A stretch of DNA of 64,000 bases, taken from assembly GCF_900110215.1 (NCBI RefSeq), contig NZ_FOCX01000002.1, positions 186,001 through 250,000 of the forward strand. The letters run 5' to 3'. The number at the start of each line of letters is the position of its first letter. The stretch's first letter is position 1. Below are positions 35,039-45,210 of the stretch, piece by piece. The notes under the pieces are model-generated. The model searched no databases and was not told the origin of the DNA. It worked only from the letters and a program-made list of their open reading frames with translations. The DNA is from Halorientalis persicus. Lineage in GTDB: Archaea > Halobacteriota > Halobacteria > Halobacteriales > Haloarculaceae. The position numbers and the translations under genes are program-made.

Positions 35039-35587
35039 ATGACGCGTATCGACGTGGTCGACAACCACGGTCAGTTCACCCACCTGGAACACCGCGCGCT
35101 CCGGGACCTGGGCGTGGACGTGGAACTCATCGACAACACCACCCCGCCCGCGGAGGTTGACGCCGACGGCCTCGTGCTCTCGGGCGGTCCCGATATCGAG
35201 GACATCGGCAACTGCCCCGACTACCTCGAGCTGGACGTGCCCGTGCTGGGCATCTGTCTCGGGATGCAGATCATCGCGGCCGAGCTCGGCGGCCGGGTCG
35301 ACGCCGGCGACTACGGCGGCTACGCCGACGTGACCGTCGAGATCACCGACGACGCCGATCCCCTGATCGGCTCGCTCGCACCCGAAACGCGGGTGTGGGC
35401 CAGCCACGCCGACGAGGTCAAGGAAGTCCCCGAGGGCTTCACCCGAACCGCCAGAAGCGACGTGTGCGGCGTCGAGGCGATGAGCGACACCGAGCGCAAC
35501 CTCTACGGCGTCCAGTGGCACCCCGAAGTTTCCCACACCGAAGAGGGCGAAGCCGTCTTCGAGAACTTCCTCGGGATCTGCGAGTGA
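35039..35587 (+). CDS. guaAA: GMP synthase glutamine amidotransferase subunit A
   Basis: A 182-residue class I glutaminase subunit that supplies ammonia for XMP to GMP conversion. The nucleophile elbow GICLGMQ has Cys73, and the catalytic His161 and Glu163 lie in WHPEVSH. In archaea GMP synthase is split into two polypeptides, and the ATP-pyrophosphatase subunit B is not in this window. A TATA-like GACTTATCC about 30 bases before the ATG suggests a separate promoter from the HNH-like gene. Confidence 0.95.
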   Translation: MTRIDVVDNHGQFTHLEHRALRDLGVDVELIDNTTPPAEVDADGLVLSGGPDIEDIGNCPDYLELDVPVLGICLGMQIIAAELGGRVDAGDYGGYADVTVEITDDADPLIGSLAPETRVWASHADEVKEVPEGFTRTARSDVCGVEAMSDTERNLYGVQWHPEVSHTEEGEAVFENFLGICE

Positions 35588-35723
35588 GCGGTCTCCGGGC
35601 GGTCGCTCCACCCTCTTTCGCCATAGCGGGCCCGAGAGTGGATTTTTCACCGGGTATGTGAACGATCCACTACAGTCAGGAAGGCATCAAGAACTATAGC
35701 GGAGGGGAATCCAACCAGCAACA

Positions 35724-37622
35724 ATGACCCAGACTCAGGGCGATCTCGCCGGGCTCTCGCGGTTCATCTTCCGCGCGCCCAACTGGTATTCGACCATGAC
35801 GTTCGCCCTCGTAATCGCCGCCGTCACCGGCGTCGCCGTGTTCGACGGCCGGTTCGTCCTCGGTGACGCGTGGGAAGGGATCTTCTTCATCGGCCTGCCG
35901 ACCATCGCCGCGAGCGTCCTCACGCCGTACGTCGACGGCCGGCTCGGCGGGCAGTTGACACCCAACCGCGCGTCGCTGCTGGCGCTGACCTGTGAACTCG
36001 TCACCGTCGCGGTGCTGGTGGTCGCGGGCCTAATCGTCCTCGTCACGGGGCCCATACAGGACCTGGTCCTCGCAGCGCCCGTCGTCGACGCGCTCGGCCA
36101 GCAGTTCGTCTTCGACGCGCTGTTGCTCGCGCTGGCGTCGATCTTCGCGATCCGGCTGTTCGTGATCGTCGCCGTCTCCAGACACTCCCTGCCGGTCGCG
36201 GCGATCCCCGCCAGCATCCAGACCGTCGCGGCCGCCGTCCTCCTCTTTATCTACAGCGGGACGCTCCGGTTCCTGGAGGTCGGTGGCCCGATCGTCAACG
36301 CGTACCTCTCCCGGCGCGCGGCGGCACCCGAGGAGCTGTCGGTCGTCGTCCCGCAGGACTTCGCGGTGCTGGCCGCGGTCTGTCTCATCTATGCCGGCGG
36401 TGTCGCGCTGTTCCTCCGGGCCATCGACTCCCCGTGGCGGCGGAGTCTCGACGTGTCCGTGCTGGATTTCGTCCGCGGGTTCATCGGCCACATCGCCGAG
36501 GGTACCCGCGAACTGGAGGATTTCTTCGAGGAGATCGGCGAGGAGGCGATGGTGCCCGTGACGGTACTGGTCTTCCGGACCGAGAACGGCGCGGAGAAAG
36601 CCCGCTTCGTCCTGCCGATGATCCACCCCGGCCCGATGGGGGATATCGGCGGCGGCAACCTCCCCGAGCGAGTCGCCCGACGGGCCGAGGGGCTTGCGTT
36701 CCCGCCCCACGCCACTGCCGGTCACGATTTCAACCTCGTGACAGAACGGGAGGTCGACACCATCCTCGACGCCGCCGACAGCGCCATCGGGGAGATCGAG
36801 TTCACCGACGAGGCGACGGTCTCCGTCCGGGCCAGTGAGGGGGACGCGAAACTCGTCGGGCAGGCCTTCGGCGACGACGCCCTCGCGGTGGCGACCTACG
36901 CCCCGGAATTCGCCGACGACGTGGAGTACGCGGTCGGGCTCTCGGCGGCCGCGGAGGCCCGCTCGGCCGGCCTCGACGACGTGATGCTCGTCGACGCCCA
37001 CAACAGCAACAACGGGCTGGAGGGCGAGGACCTGGGCCACGTCACCCCCGGGAGCAGGCGGTCGTTCGACATGATCACCGGGGCCGGCGCGGTCGGGGAA
37101 CGACTCCTCGACGCCGAGCGCGGCCAGCCGAACCTGGGCGTCGCCTGGGACGAGACGCCCTGGGAGCCCGAAGAGGGGATCGGTCCGCTCGGCGTCCGGG
37201 TGGCCGTCCTCGAAGTCGGCGAGCACCGCACCGCGTACGTGCTGGTCGACGGCAACAACATGGAACCGGGCCTGCGGGGGACGCTCGTCGACGCCATCGA
37301 GGGCGTCGATCACGCCGAGGTGATGACGACCGACACCCACATCGTCAACACCGTCGAAGCGGACAACCAGGTCGGCGCGGCCATCGACGACGACGAACTC
37401 GTCGCTATCGTCACCGAACTGGTAGCACAGGCCACCGACGACCTCGAACCGGTCGAGGCGGGCATGGCCTCCGAGCGAGCGGCGGTCACCGTCTTCGGCA
37501 ACGACCGGACCGAGACACTCGCGTCCCACGCCAACGCGATGATCTCGATGGGCGCCACGCTGGCCGCCGCCGTCATCGTCGCCGTCCTGACCATCTCGCT
37601 GTTCCTCTTTGCCCTCATGTAG
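35724..37622 (+). CDS. DUF2070 family membrane protein
   Basis: A 632-residue protein of the archaeal DUF2070 family. About six or seven hydrophobic spans occupy the first 240 residues. A large soluble domain follows, with conserved stretches MIHPGPMGDIGGGNLPERV, DAHNSNNGLEG and LVDGNNMEPGLR. One last span ends the protein. Conserved Asp/His/Asn residues suggest a metal-dependent enzyme on the membrane, but no activity is known. A TATA-like ACTATAGCG lies about 30 bases upstream of the ATG. Confidence 0.9.
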   Translation: MTQTQGDLAGLSRFIFRAPNWYSTMTFALVIAAVTGVAVFDGRFVLGDAWEGIFFIGLPTIAASVLTPYVDGRLGGQLTPNRASLLALTCELVTVAVLVVAGLIVLVTGPIQDLVLAAPVVDALGQQFVFDALLLALASIFAIRLFVIVAVSRHSLPVAAIPASIQTVAAAVLLFIYSGTLRFLEVGGPIVNAYLSRRAAAPEELSVVVPQDFAVLAAVCLIYAGGVALFLRAIDSPWRRSLDVSVLDFVRGFIGHIAEGTRELEDFFEEIGEEAMVPVTVLVFRTENGAEKARFVLPMIHPGPMGDIGGGNLPERVARRAEGLAFPPHATAGHDFNLVTEREVDTILDAADSAIGEIEFTDEATVSVRASEGDAKLVGQAFGDDALAVATYAPEFADDVEYAVGLSAAAEARSAGLDDVMLVDAHNSNNGLEGEDLGHVTPGSRRSFDMITGAGAVGERLLDAERGQPNLGVAWDETPWEPEEGIGPLGVRVAVLEVGEHRTAYVLVDGNNMEPGLRGTLVDAIEGVDHAEVMTTDTHIVNTVEADNQVGAAIDDDELVAIVTELVAQATDDLEPVEAGMASERAAVTVFGNDRTETLASHANAMISMGATLAAAVIVAVLTISLFLFALM

Positions 37623-37710
37623 TTACCGAATCTGATAACCCGACGGGACGTTTTAAGCCGCGGCCAGTCCGACCGTCGGGAAACGGCGGACGACCGCCGG
37701 TGACACGACG

Positions 37711-39895
37711 ATGCAACCGCTACTGGCACCGGAGAACACGAGCGCCGCGACCAGCCGACCGGCACGCTTGGCGGTCTACGGTGTCTGCCTGTGGCTGTGT
37801 CTGCTCGCAGTTACCGGGCCGGCCGTGGGTGGCTCCATCGATGCCGGTTCGGTCGCCGCGAGTGACACCGCGCCGCCCGCTGTCGCGCTCGCCTAGGAGG
37901 ACTGTTTCGGGCCGGACACGTTCGAGGGCGTGGCCGGCGATACGGTCGAGATCTCGACCAGTTGCGGCGGCTACCTCCTCGTCGGCGGGGACAAGACGGT
38001 CGAATCTTCGTCGAACCGGAACTTTCTGGACCTGCTGTACGTCTCCGGTGGGACGACGTTCACCGTCAACACGCGCCTGCTGGGCACCGACCAGTCGGCC
38101 TACTCCGGGAGCGTCGTCAGCTACGCCCAGAAGTACGGCGCGGACACGAAGCCCGAAAACACCGCGGAGTTCGACGGGTTCGAGTTCGTGAACGAGGACG
38201 GCGAGGTGATCGCCGAGGACCTCGAGGGATTCAACGAACAGGTCGGGATCACGCGACTCCCGCGACCGGTCCAGCCCGCTCGCTACCGGTTGCTGGCGGG
38301 AGCCAACGAGACGCTCGTCTTCGGCGACGACGACGTGCCCTACCTGAAGGGGCCGCTCGACCGGTCGAACCTCAGGCTGACCAAACCGAGTTTCGAGGGG
38401 GGCCTCGAACGGAGCGTGGCACCCCAAGGGCGCGGCCGACGAGGACTTCACACCTGCGACCGACCGGAACTGGGTCGCGGCCGGCGATCGCGTGCAGATC
38501 AGCGGTTTCTCGACCGCCGGGTTCCGCGGGACGCTCGCGACCATCGAGGGCGACGGGCTCGACCAGCTCCGGACCCTGCTCGACTATCCCGAGGGCGTCA
38601 ACGTCACCGTCGAACACCTGAATCCCGGGGTGAATCAGGAGCCCGAACAGGTCACGTTCGACAGCGCGAACGCCCAGGACCTGTTCGTCGACTTCACCGA
38701 CGGCGAGTCGTCGTTCTCGATGGTCCTCGACACGTCGAGTGGGACGTGGTTCGGTCAGCGGTCGGCCCCCGGCGACCGGTTCAGAGTGACCTTCGAGTTC
38801 GAGGGGACGGCCGGCGAGGAGTATCGGTTCCCGACCGGGGGCGGGCTACCCGGGCCGTTCACCGCCCAGTCGACGGCCGACGACGACCGCAGCGAGCAGT
38901 ACCCCTACTTCGACAGCGGGGAGACGACCGTCGAGTCGACGACGAATTTCACCGTCGTCGAACCCCGGATCGACTACAGCGAGGACCAGTTGACGGGGGA
39001 CGGGGAGTTGATCGTCGGCGAGAACGGCCAGTACCGGCTCACCGGGTCGACGACGTACGCGCCCGGGACCGACATCGAGATCCAGCTCATCTCCCGGGAC
39101 GGCCCACCGCCGACGAAGATACAGATCGACGACGTGTCCATCGCGGCCGACGGCAACTTCCGGACGCCAGCGGTCAGCTTCGCCGAACTCGATCCCGAGC
39201 ATCCGGTCGAGGCCGAACTGTTCTTGCGTGACCAACTGGTCGACCGCCGTCCCGTCGTCATCGCCGACGATCCCGACAATCCGGCCGAACTCGCGCTGGT
39301 CGAGGCCACCTCGTCGGTGACGATCACCGAGGGCGAGTCGCTGTCGGCGCTCGCCGCCACGGTCGAGAACACGGGCGTCGCGGACGGGAACGCCAACGTC
39401 AGGCTCCGGATCGACGGCGACCTCTGGGGGAACCGGACGGTCACCGTCACCCCGGACCGGAACCGAACCGTCGCCTTCGGCAGTTCCTACCCCTCGTTGC
39501 CGCCCGGAGAGTACCCCTACACCCTCAGGCTGGCCGGCAAGGACCGGACGCTGTCGGGCACGCTCGTGATCGAACCCGGCTCGACCCCGGCGCAGACGAC
39601 GACCCCCGAACCGAGCACGCCGGAGACGGCACAGCCACCGACTGCGACGGTGGACGACACGCCCCAGTCACCACCCACTCGGACCGCGACGGTGACGCCC
39701 GATCCGACGACCACCGTCGCGACGAACGCCTCCGCGCCGAGCGATGACTCGGAGGGGTCGCTACTCGGGGGGGTGCTCGGCTACGTCACGTCGGTACTCC
39801 CGTACACGCTCGGCTCGATGGTGTTCGTGATACTCGCGTACGTGGTCGCACGGGCAGTCGTCACACGACGGGGCGGCAGCGAGAGCGCGTCCTGA
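37711..39895 (+). pseudogene. Broken S-layer-like surface protein gene (nonsense codon plus frameshift)
   Basis: The parts of one exported protein lie in two frames. A signal-like N-terminus starts at 37711, and its frame meets TAG at 37894-37896. The same frame continues at once with EDCFGPDTFEGVAGD. Near a run of six G (38397-38402) the coding frame shifts by one base. The continuing protein (from ASNGAWHPKG) then runs to 39895 with a Thr/Pro-rich linker and a C-terminal membrane anchor. Removing one G restores a continuous frame there. The beta-rich repeats resemble haloarchaeal surface glycoprotein domains. Either it is a true pseudogene or one lesion is a sequencing error, and the TAG would still remain. 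Confidence 0.75.
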
Positions 39896-39899
39896 GAAA

Positions 39900-40139
39900 T
39901 TACTCGAACAGGTCGTCCACGGCGGATCGCGCGGTCAGCGCGGCGTCGTCGGCGACCTGTTCGGGGTCGCGCGTGTCCGAGGGTGCGTTGAGGTACACGT
40001 CTACTTCGAGGATCCCGTCCTCGAAGGTGACGGTCACGTCGAGGTCGGTGACCTCGGACTGTTTGTAGCGTGCGAACACGACCCCCTCCGCGGCGTCGGC
40101 GGCCGTCTCCACGACGTCCTCGTCGGTGGGCTCGCCCAT
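39900..40139 (-). CDS. DUF3194 protein, prefoldin-linked
   Basis: A 79-residue protein of the DUF3194 family. This small archaeal family is usually encoded beside prefoldin beta. It is acidic, with VTVTFEDGILEVDVYL as its core strand region and a C-terminal helix. ATG 40139 lies one base before the end of the prefoldin gene region, so the two are translated together. Function unknown. Confidence 0.85.
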   Translation of the reverse strand: MGEPTDEDVVETAADAAEGVVFARYKQSEVTDLDVTVTFEDGILEVDVYLNAPSDTRDPEQVADDAALTARSAVDDLFE

Positions 40140-40140
40140 C

Positions 40141-40530
40141 CTATGCGCCGCCGGCACCGGGACCCATCGGGCCGCCACCGCCGCCGGCACCGCCGAGCAA
40201 CTGCTGGAGCTCCTGCTGGAGTTCCTCGAACTGCTCCTGGACGCGCTCTTCCTGCTTTTCGAGCGTGTCGACGCGCACTTCGAGACTCTCGACGGACTCC
40301 TCGAGATCGTCTTTGGCTTCGTCGTACTCGGTCTTGACGAGCAGTTCACCGACCTCGCGGTACATGGTGGTGTCCTCGTCCACGTCGTCGAGCTCTTCGA
40401 GCGCGGTCTGGGACTCGGTCAGCTGTGTCTCGGCCTGCTGTTTCTGGGCGGCGACCTGCTGTGCCGTCTCCTGAAGGTCCTGTAGCTCCTCGATTTTCTC
40501 CTGTGCTTCCGGCGGCAGATTACCCTGCAT
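40141..40530 (-). CDS. pfdB: Prefoldin subunit beta
   Basis: A 129-residue prefoldin beta subunit. It forms part of the hexameric chaperone that delivers unfolded proteins to the thermosome. Two long coiled-coil helices flank a hairpin ([19 protein letters not shown]). A Gly/Pro-rich tail ends the protein, as is typical in haloarchaea. ATG 40530 was chosen over a longer in-frame reading. A gap of only one base separates it from the DUF3194 gene. Confidence 0.93.
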   Translation of the reverse strand: MQGNLPPEAQEKIEELQDLQETAQQVAAQKQQAETQLTESQTALEELDDVDEDTTMYREVGELLVKTEYDEAKDDLEESVESLEVRVDTLEKQEERVQEQFEELQQELQQLLGGAGGGGGPMGPGAGGA

Positions 40531-40679
40531 ACCCGGACTCTCGGCATCCGGAGTGAAAAACCCACGCATCTCACTACTCCACCGCGTCGCCGACTGTCCT
40601 GCCGGTCACGGGAGGGAACGCCAGCGAGGAACGGCGGACGGAGGGCGGACGCTGGGCGGCCGAGAGCACGGCCGAGCGA

Positions 40680-41078
40680 TCAGGATTCGGCCTGCTGACC
40701 GTCGTCGATGGCCTCGACGTGTTCGGCCCACTTCTCGACGGTCGGCTGGCCCCAGTACCGTGCGGTGTTGCTCCGCGGGTCGTAGTCGACGATGCCCGCC
40801 TCGTCGAGTTTCGGCAGGTGCCGGTGATGGAGGTTGATCGCCAGCCGTTCGCGCTCCTCGTCGCTTTCGTCCGACGCGAGCGCGTCGACGAGGTCGTCGA
40901 GCGTCGCCACCTCGATCCCGGCCCGCCGCAGGAACAGGCAGACACGGCGTCGGCAGTCGTTCGAGAGCAACGCGAACACCTCGTCGATGGGCGGCGTCAC
41001 TACCGCACGGTTCGTGCCCAGTGGATTCGTCGCGTTCGGGGACCGCACCGATCGTTCGGGCTGATGGTCGTCTCTCAT
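40680..41078 (-). CDS. Small haloarchaeal HTH protein (ArsR/DUF7344-like)
   Basis: A 132-residue protein. A winged-helix domain spans about 30-110. It begins FALLSNDCRRRVCLFLRRAG, goes on to HHRHLPKLDEAGIVDYD, and ends with a wing (SNTARYWG). Haloarchaea have many such short proteins with this layout, thought to act as DNA-binding regulators. ATG 41078 was chosen. It stands between the large PAS/GAF regulator and prefoldin beta, on the same strand as both, where the conserved gene block would normally be continuous. Confidence 0.8.
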   Translation of the reverse strand: MRDDHQPERSVRSPNATNPLGTNRAVVTPPIDEVFALLSNDCRRRVCLFLRRAGIEVATLDDLVDALASDESDEERERLAINLHHRHLPKLDEAGIVDYDPRSNTARYWGQPTVEKWAEHVEAIDDGQQAES

Positions 41079-41133
41079 GGAGGCTACATAGATTACTCGT
41101 GTGCCCTCCCGCATGAGAGGGATACCTAGCCAT

Positions 41134-44100
41134 CTAGGTACGGCCGTCGTCGAAGTACGCCGAGAGCAACTTCCCCAGTGCGTGCCGGAGGTGCTGGTGG
41201 AAGGTCGGCGAGGCGATGTCGAGCGAGTCGGCGACCGCTTCGGCGGTGCTAGCACGCGGCCAGTCGAAGTAGCCGGCGAAGTACGCCGCCGACAGCGCCG
41301 CTCGTTGTCGGTCGGTGAGCTTGTCGTCGACGCCCGCACACGGATCATCGGCGGCGTCGGGCCAACCGTCACCCTCGCGTTTGGCCGCGAGCGTGACGCC
41401 ACCGAACCGTTCGTCCAGCCGCTCGGTCAACGCCCGGAGGTCGAACCCGCGGGGCGCGGCCGCCTCGACGACCACCTCGCCGGCCTCGGCTTCGATCGCG
41501 AGCGGCTCGACCCCGGACTCGAACAGGACGGACGTGATCGACGGCTCGACCCGCGCCTCGAAGACGGCGTGATCGTCGTTCTCGGTGACCAGCCGGAGCG
41601 AGTCGGGTACTGGCATCCCCGGTTCCTCGGCCAGCGCGTGTACGTCCTCGGGCGGTGCGGTGACGGCGACGTAGTGGAGGGGGGCCCCACTGGACGCTTT
41701 CGCCGATCCGAGCAGTCGGCACGCGCAGTCGAGGTTCGTCGAGACGGTCCCGAAGAACGTGTCCGGTTCGTCGAGTTCGAGCGTCATCTCGATCGGGACG
41801 TCGGACTCGATGAGCTGACGGTTCTGCGTGGCGCTGATCGCGAACCCGACCATCTCGCCCAGCACCTCGAACGCCTTGATCTCGCGGTCGCTGAACGCGC
41901 CCGGCCGGTCGGCGTACACCACCAGCACGCCGTGGGTCACCGTCCGATGGGTAAACGGGATGGCCGCGACCGACCGGAAGCCGTGCTCCAGCGCGGGGTC
42001 CCGGAACGGCTCGAACAGCGGGTCCGACTCCACGTCGTGGACGACCGTCACCTCGCCTGTGTCGAGGGTTTCGGCGGCCAGCGCGGCCCGTTCGTGATCC
42101 GGATCCGCCGGAATCTCGACCGCGTCCAGGTACGCGGCCCCCTCGCCGGCCCAGGCATCGGGTTCGACGAACTCCGTGCCCGGACGACCCACGCCCGTGA
42201 AGGCGAACCGATACAGCGACGACCCGCCGAGTCGGTCACAGACCGTCTCCTCGATCTCCTCGGCCGTCGCGGCCGCCGCGAGCGCGCCGATGGTCTCCTG
42301 GACGAGTTCGTTGATCCGGTTCAGCGTCTCCAGTTCGTCGCGCTGATTCCGGAGTCGCCGCTCGCTCTCTTTGCGTTCGGTGATGTCACGGACGACGCCG
42401 ACGGTCCCGGCGAACTCCCCGTCGTCCGAGGGCAGGAGGGAAAAACGGTTCTCGACGGGTACCTCCTCCCCTGCGGCCGTCCGGAGTGTGCCCTCGACCG
42501 TCCCCACAGACTGCTCGCCGTCGAGCATCGCCTCGCGTTGCTCGCGGGCCTTCTCGACGACGTCGTCGGCCCCGAACCACCGTGCGTCCAGCCCCTCGAA
42601 CGACGCCGGGTCGAACCCGAGTTTCGCCTCGGCCGCCCCGTTGACCATCCGCACGTCGTGGTTCTCGTCGGTCATGTAGACGCCGTCGCTCATCGTCTCG
42701 ACCAGCGTCGCATAGCGCTGGAGTTCTTCGGTGCGCTCCCGCAACTGTTCCTCGCGGTCGGCCCGCCTGAACGCCGACTCCACGTCCGCCGCGAACAGTC
42801 GACCGAGTTCGCGGTGTCGCTCGTCGAAGGCCGACGGTTCGGTCGAAGCGATACTGAGCATCCCGTACCCCTCGATGGGGAGCAAGAGCGCGCTCCGGGC
42901 CGGGCCGTAGTCGAAGTCGGTGTCGAGGTCGCGCATATCGTCCACGATCATCGACTCGCCGCGTTCGTAGGCGTCACCGACGAACCCCTCGCCGACGGCG
43001 TACGTCGGGGGCATCTCGTCCAGCCTCTCGTCGTCGGTCGCCACCGCGACGGGTTCGAGGCGGCCGTCGTCGGTCACCATCCGGACGCCCGTCGTCGCGA
43101 ACGCGAAGTGCTGTTGTGAGACCTCCGCGGCCGTCTCGGCGACCTCGTGGTGGGTCTCGGCGGCCATCAGTTCCCGCGTCCCACAGTGGAGTTGTTCGAG
43201 CAACTTCGCACGCTCCCGGCGGTCGCTCACGTCCCGAACCAGTCCCAGCGTGGCGAGGTCGCCCTCCAGGGGCATGAACCGGACCTCGATGGGGAACGAC
43301 TCGCCGTCGGCGTCGATGGCTGTTCCCCTGATCGTCGCGACCGTCTTCTCGTCCCGTTCGACCACTTCCTGGCGGCGTCTGATCCCCTGCTGGGCCGTCT
43401 CCTCGGTGACGAATTCGGTGAGGTGTTCGCCCATCATCGTCTCGATCTCGTACCCGAACAGGTCCGCCAGCGTATCGTTTGCCTCCTTTACTCGCAGATC
43501 GTCACCCATGACGTAGACGCCGTCGCCGACCGTCTCGAGGATCGTCTCGTAGCGTTCGAGTTCGCGCTCGCGCTCTTTGCGCTCGGTGATGTCCCGGATC
43601 AGCCCGATGGTCGAGTACTCCTCGTCGTCCACCAGTCCGAACCGCCCTTCGACCGGGAGCCGCGTGCCATCCTCGCAGTGTAAGTCGAACTCCATGGTTG
43701 TGACCGACTCCTCGCCCCGTTTGAGTGCCTCCGACATCCCGAGGCCGCGCTCGGCCGTCCCCGGATCGGTGAACTCCGAGACGTGCCGTCCCAGGACGGC
43801 CTCGCGGTCGGCATCGACCATCTCCGCCATGGCGTCGTTGACCTTCCGGACGTATCGGTCGTCGTCGGCCACGTATACCCCGTCGCCGATGGTGTCCAGT
43901 AGCGACTTGTAGCGTCTGAGATCGCGTTCGCGTTCCTTGCGCGCTGTGATGTCGCGGACGAGGCCGATCGTCGCGTACCCCTCGTCGGAGATCAGCGAGA
44001 ATCGCCCCTCGACGGGAATCGAACTGCCGTCTTTCCGGACGAGATCGTACTCGATAGTCTCGACTGTGCGGTCGGTCTCTTGCATGGCCCTGGCCAGACG

Positions 44101-44712
44101 CCTGCTTCGGTCGACGGTCTCGGCGTCCATGAACGCCGAGAAGTGCATCCCGAGTATCTCCTCACGGTCGTACCCGGACAGGTCCGTCATGGCGTCGTTG
44201 ACCTTCGCGACCCGCAGATCCTCGTCGAGGACGTACACCCCGTCACCGACCGTCTCCAGCAGCGACTTGTACCGCGAGAGATTCCGTTCGCGCTCCCGGC
44301 GGTCGCTCACGTCCCTGGCCGTGCCGGCGAGACCCCACACCTCGTCGTCCTCGTACAGCGGCGCGGCCGTGACTTCGTGTGGAATCTCCCGCCCGTCCGC
44401 GGTTTCGAGGTGAAGCTCCGCGGTCACTTCCTCGCCCGCCGCGACGCGGTCGAGCGCGTCCACCATCCGCTCGCGGTCACGAGCCGTGACCAGCGTCAGC
44501 GGGTCGACCTCCGCGAGGGTCTCCTCGGAGTACCCCAGGACGGCCTCGAACTTCTCGTTCCAGTCGACGAGTCGGCCCGACCGGTCGAAGACGTAGTACA
44601 GATCCGTCAGCGTGTCGAGGATCGTCTGTGACGCGTCTTCGGGATCCGGCCACTCACTGCGGCTGTCCGGGTCGACCCACCAGTCGCCCTGCTGGCCCAG
44701 TGCCCGACTCAT
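41134..44712 (-). CDS. Multi-PAS/GAF regulator with bacterioopsin-activator-type HTH
   Basis: A 1,192-residue cytoplasmic sensor-regulator. From the N-terminus there are four PAS domains (about 30-150, 155-265, 280-390, 400-510), a GAF domain (about 520-660), a fifth PAS (about 680-800) and a second GAF (about 810-955). A Bat-like domain follows, then a C-terminal HTH-10 helix pair (from LTDRQRAALSAAYFAGYFDWPRASTAEAVA). The PAS units are internal duplications, with closing phrases such as GLVRDITARKERERDL. It has no kinase domain, so it probably binds DNA directly in response to light, redox or small ligands. The HTH is intact. It lies inside the normally contiguous L37Ae-to-prefoldin cluster. 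Confidence 0.9.
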   Translation of the reverse strand: MSRALGQQGDWWVDPDSRSEWPDPEDASQTILDTLTDLYYVFDRSGRLVDWNEKFEAVLGYSEETLAEVDPLTLVTARDRERMVDALDRVAAGEEVTAELHLETADGREIPHEVTAAPLYEDDEVWGLAGTARDVSDRRERERNLSRYKSLLETVGDGVYVLDEDLRVAKVNDAMTDLSGYDREEILGMHFSAFMDAETVDRSRRLARAMQETDRTVETIEYDLVRKDGSSIPVEGRFSLISDEGYATIGLVRDITARKERERDLRRYKSLLDTIGDGVYVADDDRYVRKVNDAMAEMVDADREAVLGRHVSEFTDPGTAERGLGMSEALKRGEESVTTMEFDLHCEDGTRLPVEGRFGLVDDEEYSTIGLIRDITERKERERELERYETILETVGDGVYVMGDDLRVKEANDTLADLFGYEIETMMGEHLTEFVTEETAQQGIRRRQEVVERDEKTVATIRGTAIDADGESFPIEVRFMPLEGDLATLGLVRDVSDRRERAKLLEQLHCGTRELMAAETHHEVAETAAEVSQQHFAFATTGVRMVTDDGRLEPVAVATDDERLDEMPPTYAVGEGFVGDAYERGESMIVDDMRDLDTDFDYGPARSALLLPIEGYGMLSIASTEPSAFDERHRELGRLFAADVESAFRRADREEQLRERTEELQRYATLVETMSDGVYMTDENHDVRMVNGAAEAKLGFDPASFEGLDARWFGADDVVEKAREQREAMLDGEQSVGTVEGTLRTAAGEEVPVENRFSLLPSDDGEFAGTVGVVRDITERKESERRLRNQRDELETLNRINELVQETIGALAAAATAEEIEETVCDRLGGSSLYRFAFTGVGRPGTEFVEPDAWAGEGAAYLDAVEIPADPDHERAALAAETLDTGEVTVVHDVESDPLFEPFRDPALEHGFRSVAAIPFTHRTVTHGVLVVYADRPGAFSDREIKAFEVLGEMVGFAISATQNRQLIESDVPIEMTLELDEPDTFFGTVSTNLDCACRLLGSAKASSGAPLHYVAVTAPPEDVHALAEEPGMPVPDSLRLVTENDDHAVFEARVEPSITSVLFESGVEPLAIEAEAGEVVVEAAAPRGFDLRALTERLDERFGGVTLAAKREGDGWPDAADDPCAGVDDKLTDRQRAALSAAYFAGYFDWPRASTAEAVADSLDIASPTFHQHLRHALGKLLSAYFDDGRT

Positions 44713-44813
44713 CCGTTACTCCCCCCCCAGACGAACGTCGCTAGCCCTGGTAGCGACGGCTGCTCGATCATATGCCGGTCTAGTCGAAGCGTCTGATAAG
44801 CGTATCGCCGGTG

Positions 44814-45074
44814 TCAGAGACTGCCACAGGCGGTCGCGTCGGCCGCTTCACCGACCGAAACGAGCGTCGACCAGGTGTTGATCCCTGCCCGGAGTGCCAC
44901 CAGGTCGTCGGCCTCGACGGTCACCGTGACGGTCGCGGCCTCGCGGTCCAGCGTCGCCGTCGTCCGGTCGCCAGCGATGGCACCGACCTCGGGACGGACG
45001 CTGTGCTCGACGGTTCGGGCACGACGCTCGTCTTCGAACGTGAACGAAAGAACGGCGTCGTGGGCGCGCGCCAC
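44814..45074 (-). CDS. KEOPS complex subunit Pcc1
   Basis: An 86-residue Pcc1-like protein, the dimerisation subunit of KEOPS, which makes the t6A modification of tRNAs. The fold core (TVTVTVEADDLVALRAGINTW) is intact. The start is GTG 45074, one base after the rpoP stop, so translation is coupled. Gene order L37Ae-RpoP-Pcc1 is typical of archaea. Confidence 0.9.
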   Translation of the reverse strand: MARAHDAVLSFTFEDERRARTVEHSVRPEVGAIAGDRTTATLDREAATVTVTVEADDLVALRAGINTWSTLVSVGEAADATACGSL

Positions 45075-45075
45075 G

Positions 45076-45210
45076 CTAGTTGACGTCGACTTCCTTCACG
45101 TCGCGGCTGCGCTCTTTCAGCAGGACGCGGTGGCCACAGTACGGACAGCGGACGCCGCCGTACTCGTCCAGTTCCACGTCGCGCTTACAGCGGGAACACT
45201 TGTAGCTCAT
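45076..45210 (-). CDS. rpoP: DNA-directed RNA polymerase subunit P (Rpo12)
   Basis: A 44-residue zinc-ribbon subunit of archaeal RNA polymerase. It has the two knuckles CSRC and CPYCG and a basic C-terminus ([10 protein letters not shown]). ATG 45210 overlaps the TAA of the L37Ae gene (sequence TAATGA), a classic coupled arrangement. The length is normal for the family. Confidence 0.95.
   Translation of the reverse strand: MSYKCSRCKRDVELDEYGGVRCPYCGHRVLLKERSRDVKEVDVN

Noticed and set aside
40531-40679. Possible extra small gene between prefoldin beta and the HTH gene
   Set aside because: No start with coding-like composition on either strand; treated as intergenic.
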